A DNA stretch of 64,000 nt from Cheiracanthium punctorium (lineage: Eukaryota > Arthropoda > Arachnida > Araneae > Cheiracanthiidae). Made by a program: the position numbers and the translations under genes. The stretch lies in NCBI GenBank assembly GCA_038373885.1, contig JAWZYV010013132.1, positions 264,218 through 328,217 on the forward strand, given 5' to 3'. The notes under the pieces are model-generated. The model was not told the origin of the DNA and ran no database searches. It saw nothing but the letters and a program-made list of their open reading frames with translations. Of the stretch, positions 30,602 through 42,425 are shown one piece after another (within the stretch, counting starts at the first letter, position 1; each line of letters starts with the position of its first letter).

Positions 30602-31795
30602 ATGTTTCGACCACGCCTAGAAAATTTTTTTTCACACATAAAGTCAAAAGTCATTCTTTATTCAAGGCAAAAGCAAAAATCAAAGAGAGTCAAAAATTGC
30701 ACTATGGACATATTTTCCATTATAAACAAGTACATGTGGGCACATGGAATTGGATTTGAAAAAGGTATAGATTTTTCTAGAAAGTACATAGCAATGACAA
30801 TTTTATCCATTTTCTTAGTAATAATCGTTGAAGGCAATTCTGTTTATTCTATATGTGATCGACTAAGCGTTTTTATGGAGTCCAATTTGGTATTTCGTAA
30901 AATTCACTTGGCAGCTATTTCAATTCAAATTATATGCGTTTTGAATAGAATAACCCTCTATTGGAAAAGAAGAAATCTGAAAAATATATCATGCCATTTG
31001 TCTAAAACATATGCTAAAGTATGTTCAGATAGAGATCCTTTGAAGAAGTTTAGATGGAAACTGATACTTATCCTTTTTATAAGAGATGTATCTTTTTATG
31101 CTTTCGTCGTAGATCGTATTTATCAGACATATGCGTTTGCAAGAACTGAAAAGGTATTTTATCACTGGTGCATACCCCCTCCGTTGTCTTATTATTCTGT
31201 TTCTGTTTCTCAACTACTTTATCATGTCGGCTTTGTCGAAACATCTATCACTGCTTACTTCTGTTTAGTTTGCTTTCGACTGAGAGAATCCCTGAGAGCA
31301 ATAAACAAAAAGCTCCAGCAGATCAGTTCTGAAGATCTGAAATATGTCTCTGCAGAGTACGTGGAAATGCGCACCACTCTTATAAAGATTAACAGTGAGA
31401 TCCATCCGTGCCTACTCATGACTGTTGCGCAAATACTCTGCACAGTTTTTGAACAATTCTATATCGCAGTTTACACAGACTTTAGTTTCTCACCCATAAC
31501 ATACATTTATGTTATATCCTCTACGTTTTTAGAATTTGTCTGCATGTGTTCGAATAATTCGTCCATTTTAAATGCTGCCTCTGATATTAAAATCACGGCT
31601 CAAAAGCTCTCTATGAGGCTTCCAAATCTGTCACACTTCATCGTCCCGCTAAAGGAGGATATTGAAGGATTCAAGCTGCTTGATTCCATTGTCCTGAGTA
31701 AAGGACTGATTCTGTCAGTTACCGGAAATCTACTTACCTATGGGATACTCATTGCCACTTTCAGTGCTAATTCTGTTCCATTTGACGGTAAATAG
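30602..31795 (+). CDS. GR2, gustatory-receptor-like 7TM chemoreceptor
   Basis: Uninterrupted 397-codon frame. Residues 1-60 are basic and cytosolic-looking. Hydrophobic segments lie at about 61-80, 97-120, 153-172, 195-228, 270-291, 296-318 and 363-387. The TM7 signature TYGILIATF is at 379-387, a variant of the GR TYhhhhhQF motif. Landmarks shared by the array include MWAHGIGFE (45-53), a YAKVCSD loop (137-143), IPPPLSYYS before TM4 (191-199) and a KEDIEGFKLLDS helix before TM7 (351-362). The protein starts MFRPR, two residues shorter than GR1 and GR3, which begin M-x-MLRPR; no upstream in-frame ATG close by replaces these. It is read divergently from GR1 across 9.6 kb of transposon-rich DNA. 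The expected role is chemosensation in sensory neurons; the ligand is unknown. Confidence 0.87.
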   Translation: MFRPRLENFFSHIKSKVILYSRQKQKSKRVKNCTMDIFSIINKYMWAHGIGFEKGIDFSRKYIAMTILSIFLVIIVEGNSVYSICDRLSVFMESNLVFRKIHLAAISIQIICVLNRITLYWKRRNLKNISCHLSKTYAKVCSDRDPLKKFRWKLILILFIRDVSFYAFVVDRIYQTYAFARTEKVFYHWCIPPPLSYYSVSVSQLLYHVGFVETSITAYFCLVCFRLRESLRAINKKLQQISSEDLKYVSAEYVEMRTTLIKINSEIHPCLLMTVAQILCTVFEQFYIAVYTDFSFSPITYIYVISSTFLEFVCMCSNNSSILNAASDIKITAQKLSMRLPNLSHFIVPLKEDIEGFKLLDSIVLSKGLILSVTGNLLTYGILIATFSANSVPFDGK

Positions 31796-32691
31796 TTATG
31801 GCACTTGGTAAGACACTTTGCAATCTCCATGAATGAACATGCGAATGTTTGAAACACTGCTTTTGTGTTAGTCACAGTGGAAAAAGCAATTAAACTCAGC
31901 ACAGTTCTAAAAAAACGACAGCACATTCTGATACTGTTTTCATACATAATACTTAAAGAGATGCTTTATTCGTATGCTTAAGTAAATATTGTTAAATAAC
32001 ACTGAAGTAATCAAAAATAAGTTTTCCTGATGAAATTCTGAAAAAGAAAAAGGAATCCACATTTGCCATATTGTTTCAATGAAGCCTGTTTCAGCTGCTT
32101 CAAGAAAAACCGCCAGTGTTACGAAGAAAGTGAATAAAAATCTGCGGTTTTTTCGAGTCCCTGGTCAGAGGCGCTATAGCAGGATTTTTTTCCAAGGAAT
32201 TGCACACAAGATATGCATATGCAGGGTGTACCTGAATTCATGCCAAAAATAAGTAAAATACATATAAAGTAGCCTTTTTTATATATCTGTGTGGGGTTAG
32301 AAATAAAAAGCGAAGGGGGAAATACAGCAAACGAAAAGGAAATGAAAAAAAGCTCTCCTGTAAATGTTCAAATGTGCCATGACCAACATTGACACTGTAT
32401 TGGTAGCGTCTAGCAAGTGATTGGAGTACCCTTTAGAAGATGCCAAGTGTTTCACAAACTGTTCTAGAGGTTTCCCGAAAAAGAAAAACTCGATGCTAGA
32501 TTAATCTAGTGAACGTGTTGGCTAATCAAAGTGGTGGAACCAAAGATGGCCATGAGGCAATTACGCACATTATTTGCACCCCCCTCCGGGCGCCCATGTA
32601 CCTGGTGAAAATACTTTAATACGTGTTTCAAGATTACACAAAAGAGAGGAGCAGATTTGTTTCTCTTACACAACTTTTAAGCAGGGTTTCG
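31796..32691 (+). other. Proximal 3' flank of GR2
   Basis: 31797-32165 is collinear with the GR1 and GR3 flanks (TTGTGTTAGTCACAGTGGAAAAAG, TTAAGTAAATATTGTTAAATAAC, AAAATCTGCGG). From about 32170 to 33117 extra DNA absent from the GR1 and GR3 flanks begins, including the MITE at 32692. No gene seen. Confidence 0.5.
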
Positions 32692-33081
32692 AACCGGAAA
32701 CTAAAAACCGGAAAAAAATGTTATTTTGGTCGGAACGAAAACCGGAACTGAACCTAAAAAAAGTGTCGGTTTATTTGGGTTCGATACATCTTCAGTCATT
32801 TTGTTGCTGTAACCAACTTATCAATACTGTATACTGTAACAAACATACGATGATCAACTTACAAATTAAAGAAATAATAAAATCTTTTAAATTTTGATAG
32901 AATTATATGTTTTGTTCATTATATAATTATATTTTTGTGCAAATAAGAATAGACAAAAAATAAATTATTCATTCGGAACTCAACCGAAAACCGTTATTTT
33001 TGGCTGAACAAAAACTGGAACAGAATCTATACATTTATTTTTAGTTGAACCGGAACGAAAAAAATTACGGTTTTAAGCCTG
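32692..33081. mobile_element. hAT-type MITE, 390 bp
   Basis: Ends CAGGGTTTCGAACCGGAAAC and, read inward from the right, CAGGCTTAAAACCGTAATTT. Flanks CTTTTAAG (32684-32691) and CTTTTTAG (33082-33089) are an 8-bp target duplication with one mismatch. Subterminal ACCGGAAC and CGGAACGAAAACCGG motifs recur at both ends. No coding content. Confidence 0.75.
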
Positions 33082-34700
33082 CTTTTTAGTGCTTAATCCG
33101 CTGATAAGCACGGAGAGCTGCTACAGAAATTTCGGCATTTTGTTAAACCAGTTCTGCAGTTAATTTCCATTAATTCGTTTAGCAGCCATGTTTCTTCAAG
33201 TGTATTTTACAGAGTAAAATTACACGTCTTACTCATTTGCATAAGGATTTAGCCCCAAAACGTCATCAGTTAGCAAAATAGAAAACTGATAGTTTGTTTC
33301 TTATGTAAGCCTCAACCCCATGATTTAAAATGCATATGTTTAGTTTCATTTGTATCTGCATAGCTATCATACATCATTCTTAACAAGACTACATCATACG
33401 GAGTTTAAATTTGTGTTTTTTTTTAAAGAAATGTTTAAAATTTGTAGATGTAATGAAGAATGTACTACATAAAATTTAACCGAGACCCTGCGTCCATAAT
33501 TGAGGACACAAAACTTACATATAAAATCATACAAGATGGACTTCCTAATTTGTGCACGTAAAAAAAGAAATAATTTCCCTCGACTATTTAATAATCAGGA
33601 CTTTTTTTTTACTATAAATTGAGTGTTTTATAAAAAACAAAATTATTTAATTCAAAGAGGATTTATTTATTCAGGTCTGGAAAGACTAAATATAGACAAT
33701 ACGAGAAAAGCAAAGTACTGTCATTAACCGTGTTTACATAGGATCTACTTTTTATCTTAAAAAAACATGTCGGGGACCTTCTTTCTGCATGCGAGTGATG
33801 AGGTCTCGGGTTCGAATCCCGTTAGTCCATCGTTGTCATTTTCCTCCTCTTCTGTGTTTGTACTTCTGTAGCGTTATTCTACTTCTTGTAAATGCTAATG
33901 ACAGTCTTTGAAATAAAAGTGCACTTGTATGTCCGGAACAACAGAGATGAAAGGCCTATCACATAGCGGCCATGTGTCTCTGTGAACTTTCACTATTAAA
34001 CAAAATGTGTCACGATCGATTTATTGTCACAGGCGTACTCCAAGTGAGAGGGGGAATTGTGAGATATTACTTGGTTTACAAACTGCATTTCTATGAGATG
34101 CCCTCTTGGGAGCTATAGGTAGATAAACAAAGTGTATGTTCGAATTTGACGTATATACCTACATGAAAAACAAAATCATTTAACTAGCCGAAAAAAGTCA
34201 CGTCCAGGGAATTTAAAACAGCTTGAGTTATCAGTGTCAAAATTAACTATAGATAAAGATAGAGTTAGAATTATTTTTAAAAATAATGATAATGAGTTTG
34301 AATGTTTCTAATCAAGGTATCATGATTGGGTGTAAATCCTGACATAGATTATGATGACGACCCTGACAATGGTCCTAAATTTGTGCTGCATTACTAGTAG
34401 TCTAGGTGGTTTCTAAGTGAAGGCATTGCAAGCGAGCAACATAATTGGCCTTGAGATCGACTTGATAGCCACCGCTGTTTTATGTATTCATCTTTTTGAT
34501 CAATTTAGAGAAAATCGTTAGCATTCTAATATTTGAGCTAGCTATTTTATCATTTTAACATTTCGATCAACGAATTAATGAATACACTGATCGTTTGAAA
34601 TGAATACTCGAAAGCTTTTATACACTTTAGTAGTAATGTAACTTTACCAGAATATCAGTCTATATATTTATAAAGGGGTTTATTTAATTAATAATTTCTT
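33082..34700 (+). other. Distal 3' flank of GR2, collinear with GR3 flank
   Basis: Three anchors match the GR3 side in the same order: 33118-33245 with 46005-46155, 33734-33768 with 50634-50668, and 34042-34110 with 50697-50765; 34525-34700 then matches 54955-55130 on the far side of a Tc1 element. 33233-33385 also matches the GR1 flank. No protein gene is seen. Confidence 0.6.
33775..33832 (+). repeat. tRNA-like 3' half, likely SINE remnant
   Basis: Contains a perfect B-box GGTTCGAATCC (33809-33819) inside a T-arm-like hairpin CGGG-TTCGAAT-CCCG. No complete cloverleaf can be drawn upstream, so this is a tRNA-derived fragment, not a tRNA gene. Confidence 0.5.
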
Positions 34701-35039
34701 CTTTGCTTAACAATAAGAAAACATTGGAAATATAATTTAATTAGTTTAGTTTTAATACATATCTTCTTAAATTACAGAACAGCACACAAAAGAAAAAATA
34801 ATAATACTTTACTTTACTTCTATTTATAGGCAAAACTTTAAAACAACAATGCCAAACTCAAAAAAAATCTGTAGCTTTCTACTGTAAAATTTTAATGCAA
34901 TCGGCTGTTACTGCTCCTAAGTAATTTATGATCTTTCCCGTGAAAATATTAATTTAAATCTATTACACAGAAATTCATTTAATATTTGAAACATATTATC
35001 GTAGTAGGCATCTATAGAACATTGATCATTATGAGCTTC

Positions 35040-36065
35040 AGAAGTGTGTCATGTCATTACAACGTAACGCCATCTGGGCCATCCGAAATATTTTATTCTT
35101 TTCATCTCAGACTATAACAAGACACCGCTAATCGTATCAGGTTTGATAATATTTGGCCAATCAAGTATCAAGGATATCAAGTTTATAGAGTACTGTCGTT
35201 CTACTTATTTAGATCGCTGAAACAAGATATACAATGTGACCCACCTAAATATAGCCACCATGACTGTGTGCTGAAACTGAAAACGACACAGACTAATAAG
35301 AACGAAACCTAGAAAATATACACACAAATACGTAGTTACAATGAAAACCGCACTCTCTGTACCACCGGGGTAGGAATGAAAAGTGTGTAAAAAAAGATCG
35401 ATAAAAGTGTTCTGCCGAAATAAAACTAGTGCTGTTAATAGCCAATATTCTCGTCATGTTTATACATGACTGTGAATACTCGATGTACATATCATTTACC
35501 AATTCCTGGAGGACAGTGACATCAATATTATCCCAGTGTTCAATAATGCCGGCCTTCAATTCTGTAACAGAATGAAACTGTCTGACCTCTGCATACCCAT
35601 CCATCCCTATTGAGGATACCCCACGCATTTTCTTGCCGATTGAGATCAAGCGAAAAAAGCAGGACATTTCAGGACATGCAGCCCATTATTGAAAAACCAT
35701 TCTTAGGGGGATTTTACAACGTGAATGGGTAGCCTATTCTGATGGGAAATCAAACTTTGGACTTCCGTTCTCCCTGAAAATGGCAGTAAATAGGTTCACA
35801 GCATTTCTTGGTAATCAGAAGCTTTTATATGGCCTGAAAGAAAAGCCAAGTAAAGTTTATCTCTAGGTAAAGTCTCTCCACATTGCATGTTGTCTTTTGG
35901 AAAAGAAACAATAGTTCATGAACATTAACCTCAAGCAAAGAGTAGATTTGACTATATATCATCAAACCTGGTAGGATTAGTGGTGTCTTGTTATAGTCTC
36001 AGATCAAAAGAAAAAAAAATTGAATGGTCCAGATGGCGTTACGTTCCATTGACATGACACACGAG
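35040..36065 (-). mobile_element. Tc1/mariner-type element with long terminal inverted repeats
   Basis: Left end GTGTGTCATGTCATTACAAC; the right end reads inward as GTGTGTCATGTCAATGGAAC. Both continue through CGTAACGCCATCTGG.CCAT and CAGACTATAACAAGACACC, giving inverted repeats of about 110 bp. It carries the C-terminal part of a transposase on the minus strand. About 1.0 kb, internally deleted. The exact outer base and target duplication could not be fixed. Confidence 0.7.
35293..35667 (-). pseudogene. Tc1/mariner-like transposase, C-terminal remnant
   Basis: A 124-codon open frame with a SVTELKAGIIEHWDNID segment (residues about 33-49), followed by VLQELVNDM. This matches the end of Tc1/mariner transposases, where a helix of the form ELK.AI..EW..I precedes L...V.SM. 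The catalytic DDE residues are absent, so it cannot be active. The remainder of the frame, about residues 68-124, has no recognisable features. Its location between the two 110-bp inverted repeats supports the assignment. Confidence 0.6.
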
Positions 36066-36187
36066 TAAATCCTCTCCACAAGACAAGATGGAGGATCATT
36101 ATACGGCGTGGAGAAGCTTTAACTGGTGATAAACTTAACTAAGCTTTCCCTTCAAGATATATAGAGCTACTGGTCACCAAGAAATTC

Positions 36188-36212
36188 TGAGTACCCGTTC
36201 TTCGTACGGGAG
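36188..36212 (-). mobile_element. Degraded Helitron 3' terminus
   Basis: Plus-strand CTGAGTACCCGTTCTTCGTACGGG is the complement of the hairpin-bearing 3' end at 18933-18957. The terminal CTAG is not kept and no Helitron body follows. Confidence 0.5.
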
Positions 36213-37390
36213 AAAGCAGACTTTTTTCTATCACACATAATTGGGGTTTATTTATTCGAACAAAACTACCAAACGGTTCCACTCGTAACTTGACATTAAA
36301 ATAGCTAATTTAAATTGAAATAAATAAGTAAATAAAAATTAATCTTTTGTTCTCGAACTTTTAACAGCTTGTTTCTCAAACGGTTTAGAGTTCTACGCAT
36401 GCATACGAAACTATTTGCATACTAGCTCGTCGACCATTCGGTTATATTTTTTATCCCAAACTGTGCGGTTTAGTGCCAGTATGGATGGAAACTTATTTTT
36501 GGTTGTCAGATTAGAACCAAATATACATATGTGTATGGGTATTGGTGTGTGCGCGCGGAACAAAAGTAACATATAACGTGAAAATTTCCTGCACACAATA
36601 TTTTGGCGCTGCCTGCCGAACTCCTGGGAGAATAACTCTACTAAGTTTATTTTCTCTCCGTAAAAGAACTGGAGAAATTTTAAATTTAAAAGTGAAATTT
36701 GAAATTTAAAAGTGAATTATTTTCAATCATGCATTAATATTGAAGGACAGGCATCATCTACAAAGATAAAACTCTCAAAACGGTTCCGATTTTTCCGATA
36801 GTAGACATCCGCTCCCCTGCAATACATCAAAAGCATATACGGCTCCGAATGATCTTGCAAGCATTTCTCTGATGGTGCTTAGGATTGTTGCAACACTTGC
36901 GAACTTAGGAAATTGCTTCTTAGGATTGTTGGAAGATATGCGAAGGAAATAAAATGCATAATATCAAATCCGAATCCTTTTAAAGGGCCATTAAGTCAAT
37001 GCTATATTTATTTCAAATTTATGTTATCTATATTTCCATTTTCCAATAAATAATACTGAACTCTGGGAACTAATAATTAGAACTCTGGGTATTCCCAAAA
37101 AATCTGAATCCGGAATCCAAAGCATTCCAAATGCACATATATTTATTTAATTTACTGAAAAGTATGAACAATGATTTGCATGCAATAATGCATGTCAATT
37201 GTGAAAATCTAAATTACTGAGAAAAGTCAAAATTCATATCCAGAATTACGTACACTACATTAGGTTTATTTTGACGATGGTTAATTTTGCATAGGTTTCT
37301 TTCCTTTATAAGGATCAAAAACAACATTCGAATATTCCATGTCCTTCTGGAATATGAGTCACATGGATTTCCGCTTTCTAATGGGGTAGC
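36213..37390. other. Non-coding, nothing recognised
   Basis: AT-rich single-copy-looking sequence; only short frames without family resemblance. Confidence 0.3.
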
Positions 37391-37549
37391 CAGTGGCGTA
37401 CACAGACTTCCCTTTAGATGTGGAGGCTATGGACGTAATGTTAAAAGTCTAAATTTTTTTGTTGAAAAAAAAATATAGACGTTATGTTATTAAAAGTTCT
37501 TCTAGAAAGAGAGGAAGTTTGACCCTCCCCCCACTTGCGTAGGCCACTG
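37391..37549. mobile_element. 159-bp MITE with CAGTGGC ends
   Basis: Left CAGTGGCGTACACAGAC; the right end reads inward as CAGTGGCCTACGCAAGT. CAGTGGC.TA-type ends are common in hAT MITEs. A target duplication is not clear. Confidence 0.55.
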
Positions 37550-38544
37550 GAGATAGAGATAGTCATATATTATTCTATATCCTTATTATTTTTATCGTAT
37601 CTTTAACGGATATTTTAATGATTTGAAATTTAAAAAATTAAAAAATTAAATCTCGTTATAAATTTTATTTATTTCAACCTGAACATCAATATTTATAAGA
37701 AATATTCATTTTGCTTCTTCATAATTTGAATCTTTTCTTGAATCGAACAATCTAAAATACAAGCCGTACTTGTTTAAATCAGTATTATTTATTGAGAGCT
37801 AAGCATATATATTAGAAGAATGATATCTAATATTTAATATTTTCACGAATTATGCGGCTATCATCAAATTACCGTACTAAAATTTTTAGTTATTAAATAC
37901 CTCTAAGTTCAATTCAATACCTATTTTGAAATGATTAATTATTACAAGGAGTTAGAACCAATAAACATTAATAAAGCAATCAATCTATCAGTTAACAAAA
38001 AATTACATAAAAACGATACAATTTTAAATTTCGAAGTAAACTAAATTTTAATGAAAATAATAAAATGTAAAAATAATTTCACGTGAAATCTACCTTTAAT
38101 TTTTTTTCCTTTATAAGCAAAACGGTTTGAAAAATAAAATATTCACTCTAGAAGACTCACTTGGTCAAATTAAAGAGAAATTAGACAAATAAAAATGGAT
38201 GTCTTCAAATGATTAAAGCTTGAACCTTACACAACCATCCCATTGTAGAATCACAATTACGATGAATAAATTGGAGGATTATTAGTTATTAGCATTTAAA
38301 TAAATCGATTTATTTCACAAACGAAAGTATCGTAGTGAAAATTATCTCCGTCAATATTCTTGGCGAGTCTGGGAATATTTTTGTAATACAGCAAGTCTAT
38401 AAGGGAATGTGTCATCAACAAAAAATTGCAAGAATTAGTACAAATAGCATTGAAAATACTTTCTCTATATTTTAAACCTTCACAGCTTAGTATTTTTTCC
38501 GATTTTAAAAAGATTACAAAGTAATTCTGTCCGAATGGAGATGA
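37550..38544. other. Very AT-rich non-coding stretch
   Basis: No gene, repeat family or inverted repeat recognised. Confidence 0.35.
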
Positions 38545-38775
38545 TTATGTTGTTGTTGTTGTCAATCTCGGAATTATCTATCAGGGTTAGACAATCCCCA
38601 TGAATCCAAAAACTCATGGTAAAGAAGAATGAGCAGCTTCAACTAACTCGAAGGCCTTGGGTACCAGAGGGAGAAGACTGACTTAGCCCTGAGCACCGAT
38701 TTTATCTGCCTTTTACGACACGCAGTGTCTACGTCTGGACAACACTTACCCCGGTCACCGCTCGAGGCAGAGTGG
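38545..38775 (-). repeat. Possible second SINE type
   Basis: A GC-richer block of about 230 bp with a (GTT)n tract on its left edge, i.e. an (AAC)n tail on the minus strand, as in the SINE at 26340. The body is different and no clear B-box was found, so the class is uncertain. Confidence 0.35.
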
Positions 38776-38810
38776 ATTATACTAAACATTAAAGAATAAA
38801 AAAGAAAAAA

Positions 38811-40398
38811 CAGCCTGAGTAAAACTTTTAAGGCCAATAAAAATTTTTGAGAAATGGAAAAATCTTTCACTGAGTACAAAAATATGATTTGATCGATAAT
38901 TATTATCCTTAAATACAAGTAAAAAATGCAGCAAAATTCATTTGTAAATATTTTATCATCAGAAAGTATTATATAACAGAGGTAAGATTCCAGCCTGAGT
39001 AAAAACTTTAAGGCCAGCGTATAAAATAGCATAAAAGACAGACAGCAACGAACTTTCAGAAGCTTGTGTAGGAGCCATTCATTCTAATTACTTCAAATAT
39101 TCCTTTTTTCATGGATGAAATTTGTTTTCGTAAAGGTTCAGGGTCGTTTTAGACCATTCGTCTTCAATAGTAGATTTCAGTTCAACTGATGATGTAAAAT
39201 GTCTCCCATTTGCATAAACTCTTCTTACAAATTAACCCCTAAGTTCTCAGTTGGGTTGACATCTGGAGATTTAGCTGGCCATTTCAAAGTTTCAACATTG
39301 TTGATATGGAATCTGTTTTTTGTACTGTTACTCGAATGGATAGGTGCATTATCTTGCTGATATTTTCAATTTTCTCCTGCAACAGATTCAGCATTTGTAA
39401 AAGATGTCTTGCTTCTGCACATAGATATGATTGTGATTTCATTTCACACAAAACAAACACAGTTGAACCGACACCATTGTAAGCAAAACATCTACAGGTC
39501 ATCACAGAGCCTTCACCTAACATCCTAATTGGCGCTTAGAGAATACTTCTTTTCCTTTTCTTAAATCATGCTATTAGTACTTCGTGCTGTCTGGTCCATT
39601 CAAATTCCTTCTTTTTTAATTAGAAAAAATTATTTCTATCTAACGGTTATTCCAGGCCATTACATGCTGGCTAAGGTTCAAACGATCTATTTTGTGCTTC
39701 TGCAGCAACTGAGCCTTTGCGAATTTGGCTGTAAAAATATAACTTCCAGAGCTTCCAATTGTGTTATACTCCATTTTTTGACAAACATTTAAGCGTGTCA
39801 CCGGAAAAAGTTTTCTGGCTGAGTCCTTTCCAGTAGATGCAAGTTTGCAAACTCTTTTTCAACACGCGAAGACGAAGCTTTAGGTATTTCCCCGGTATTC
39901 TTTTTGCCATAATTGTCTTTCAAACCTCAAAAATTGTTGACTACAGTCTTTGATCTTCGTATCCTTATTGCAATAGTACAGCTATTCATTCCTGCTGAAG
40001 GAAGAGTTCCAATCTGCCCTCTTTCATGATCAGTTAACTTCGTGCCCTTCACCATCTTCACAAAGAGCTCCAAAAGCTTCGAAGAAATGTAGGACAAATT
40101 TGCAAAGACGTGTCACAATCAAAGCAATTTCATTAATATTTGAGCCAGCATTTGTACATTTATTTTTAAAAAAATTACTGGTGGCCTTAAATATTTACTC
40201 AAGCTGAATATACCAGTTTTGTATATGCGAAATTTTCAGATAATTATACAATTTATAAATTCTGTTTGTTGTGTGCGTTATTTGTTAACAATGAACTGCA
40301 GCAATCATTAATGTAATAGTACTCGAATCCGTTTTATTTATTTCATTTTTCCATTTTCTCAAACATTTTTACTGGCCCTAAAGTTGTTACTAAGACTG
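38811..40398 (-). mobile_element. Tc1-type transposon, copy 1
   Basis: Ends CAGCCTGAGTAAAACTTTTAAGGCC on the left and CAGTCTTAGTAACAACTTTAGGGCC (minus strand) on the right, with TA after the right end (40399-40400). Each end also has an inner copy of the repeat (38992 and about 40190-40225), the IR/DR layout of many Tc1 elements. Length 1.59 kb is normal for an autonomous Tc1. It carries a broken transposase on the minus strand. Confidence 0.85.
39100..40060 (-). pseudogene. Tc1 transposase pseudogene
   Basis: Reading on the minus strand from an ATG near 40054, the N-terminus has a helix-turn-helix start (LTDHERGQIG, then a TIAIRI.RSKTVVNNF helix) before a stop. Further on, an open frame at 39284-39523 reads GEGSVMTCRCFAYNGVGSTV, the block around the second catalytic Asp region of Tc1 proteins (usually GGGSVMVWGCFS), and the MKSQSYL motif follows. 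The next block keeps ELRT-like downstream WPA-type residues but with shifts. At least one stop and several frameshifts separate the parts, so no functional DD34E enzyme can be made. The second copy at 50772-54936 has a different pattern of damage. Confidence 0.75.
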
Positions 40399-40400
40399 TA

Positions 40401-41010
40401 CACCAACATTTAGAATGAGTGCAAGTTAGTATCCGAAAAACTCTAAAAATCTTCGAGTAAAAATGTCATTGGACAAACTAAGTGTTATCACTCTTCCATT
40501 TAAGATATTTTACGTAATTTCTTACTTTCAAATTAATTCTTATTCTAAAAGGAAGTACTAAAATAAGACGGTAATACTAGCATATTTTTCATACATTTTT
40601 CTAGCAAGGGTCTATATATTGCAACACTTTATCAAAATTTCTTTCTTTTTATTGATAGAGGAACTATGCCATTTTCAATCAGACTTGGATAGTGATTTAA
40701 TTTTTTTAATTGCTCTCTAATCGAATTAGCAGAGTCAAAATACTGACACATAGAAAGGTTTTTGAATATTTGAGCATATCCATGTTAAATTGTCACAATA
40801 TATTTATTTAAACTTTTAAAATTGCAAACAGAAATATAAATTGAATATATTAATATTTCAAGTGTCTTTTTCATCCTATATTGATTCATCTCAGATTATT
40901 GCTAAAGAAATTAATTTAAAAATATAATTTACTGTTACCATTTAATTATTTTATTGCTATATCTTAGTACTTGATCTGGAAAAGTTCATAGTGGTTGAAA
41001 ATATGTTTAC
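40401..41010. other. Non-coding, nothing recognised
   Basis: AT-rich; no supported feature. Confidence 0.3.
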
Positions 41011-41331
41011 AGTGTGCCCGCTAAAATTTGTTGCCAGTTAAATAATTTCTGAATGACAGGATAAGTAATATAAGTGGACAGGACAGGATGCTAGTAATAA
41101 AAGTGGGGTCCAGGTATTATAAAGCTACCATGCGCTACACAAGAAAACTGCTTGCAGAGTCATGTGGATTTCGCTTTTCCTTTAAATCTCAAAAACATTG
41201 CGAGATACGCTAAAAAAAGCCAATTACAAAGTTGTTCATGATAATTTTACTATACCTGGATCAACTTTTATGATTATAGCTTTGCCATTCAGAAATTATT
41301 TGGGAGACAATAGACTTTGGCGGGCATAGTG
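41011..41331. mobile_element. 321-bp MITE with CACTATGCCCGCC-type ends
   Basis: Left CAGTGTGCCCGCTAAA; the right end reads inward as CACTATGCCCGCCAAAG. Both are followed by AAATAATTTCTGAATG, so the inverted repeats reach about 50 bp. CACTA-like ends hint at the CMC/EnSpm group, but a 3-bp target duplication was not found. Confidence 0.6.
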
Positions 41332-41780
41332 CTTACAGAAAACATTTTGTGGAAAGAAAAGAAAAAAAAAATGAAAAATTAGAGAATTTATTTTGTATAT
41401 AACTGGCAAATGAAGGAATATCATCCTCTCTAGTAGAAAGTATAAATCCATATGACTCAAATTCCATAAGGACAGAGTCATAGAGACGATCTCGTGATGT
41501 TCTTGCTTCCTGTATAGGTGGAGACTTTTCGTAGGTGGTCAAAGACAACCATCTGTCAACAGCGTTGGATTTCTGGCATTCAAAGGATCTTGGCAAGTGT
41601 TCCTCCGATTGCAAAAGGAGTAAAATGCAGGGTTTAAGAAAAGTCCTTGCCACATTTAAAAAAATCATAGAAAAGCAATAAATTGTCGCATGAATATGCG
41701 GTTTGCACAGTACTACTTCTCAAGTTCTCGAATTTTTTTTTCACATTGTAAAAGAATTACTTCCAAATTGTGTTCATAGG
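41332..41780. other. Non-coding, nothing recognised
   Basis: An open frame on the minus strand spans part of it but has no family resemblance and overlaps the MITE end. Confidence 0.3.
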
Positions 41781-42425
41781 TGACGCTGTACCGTCACAGT
41801 AAGAAAAACAAACGTAATGCGAGTTGTAGAATCATTTTATTAAGCAGAAAGCAATACCTTTCGTTACTAGAATTCAATGTGTGCACCTTTCGTTGCTCAA
41901 GCCACATCTAGGCGGTACTCAAATTATTCCCATGCACTCAAGTCATCCATGTCCATGTCTTGTACAGTCTCATGCGATCTTCGTGGCCGACCACTTCTTT
42001 TCCTAATTAAAACGCTTCCAGTCTCTAAAAACTTTAGATGACAGGCCAAAATGCTGTTTCGACTCGAAGGGTTTTTCTTAAACATATTACGAAACTTTCT
42101 CTGCACTGTAGTTATGGATTTTGATTAGAAATACCGACCTACGCAATGCGCTTTCTCAGTCGCTGTCATCAAAGCTAGAATGAATATTCCCTCACCATAA
42201 TGCTGTTTGAAACTCACGAAAAATTCCCATTGGCTCTCTCTGCTGAAAACTGGAGATGCAGCGCCATCTATGAACACAATTTGGTAGTAATTCGTTTTAA
42301 GATGGAAAAATAAATTCTTGATTCTGTGAAGTATTATTTTACGAGCCGCATACTCATACAACGATTTGTTGCTTTTCTGTGAATTTTTGAAATGTAGAAG
42401 GCTTTTTCGGACATCCTGTATTGTA
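41780..42425 (-). pseudogene. Tc1/mariner-like transposase N-terminal remnant (helix-turn-helix)
   Basis: On the minus strand, TATEKAHCVGRYF (near 42130-42170), then across a stop TTVQRKFRNMFKKNPSSRNS (about 42050-42110), LKFLETGSVLIRKRSGRPRR and S.ETVQDM (to about 41960). This order (EK..CV, VQR.FR..F...PPSR.SI, F.ETGSV...KRSGRPR) is that of the DNA-binding N-terminus found in many arthropod mariner-type proteins (helix-turn-helix, DUF4817 type). The frame is interrupted once and no catalytic domain follows. A CAGGATGTCCGAAAAAGCC stretch at the upstream edge (42390-42412, minus) may be a terminal inverted repeat; its partner was not found. Confidence 0.7.

Noticed and set aside
32574..32897. 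107-codon plus-strand frame
   Set aside because: It crosses into the hAT MITE at 32692, and its residues come largely from the MITE's repeated CCGGAAC motifs.
33775..33832. tRNA gene
   Set aside because: The T-arm and B-box are perfect, but no D-arm or anticodon arm pairs upstream, so only a tRNA-derived remnant is claimed.
38643..39032. 129-codon minus-strand frame
   Set aside because: It runs across the edge of the Tc1 element and the adjoining repeat block, so it cannot be a conserved gene; the hydrophobic look comes from T-rich DNA.
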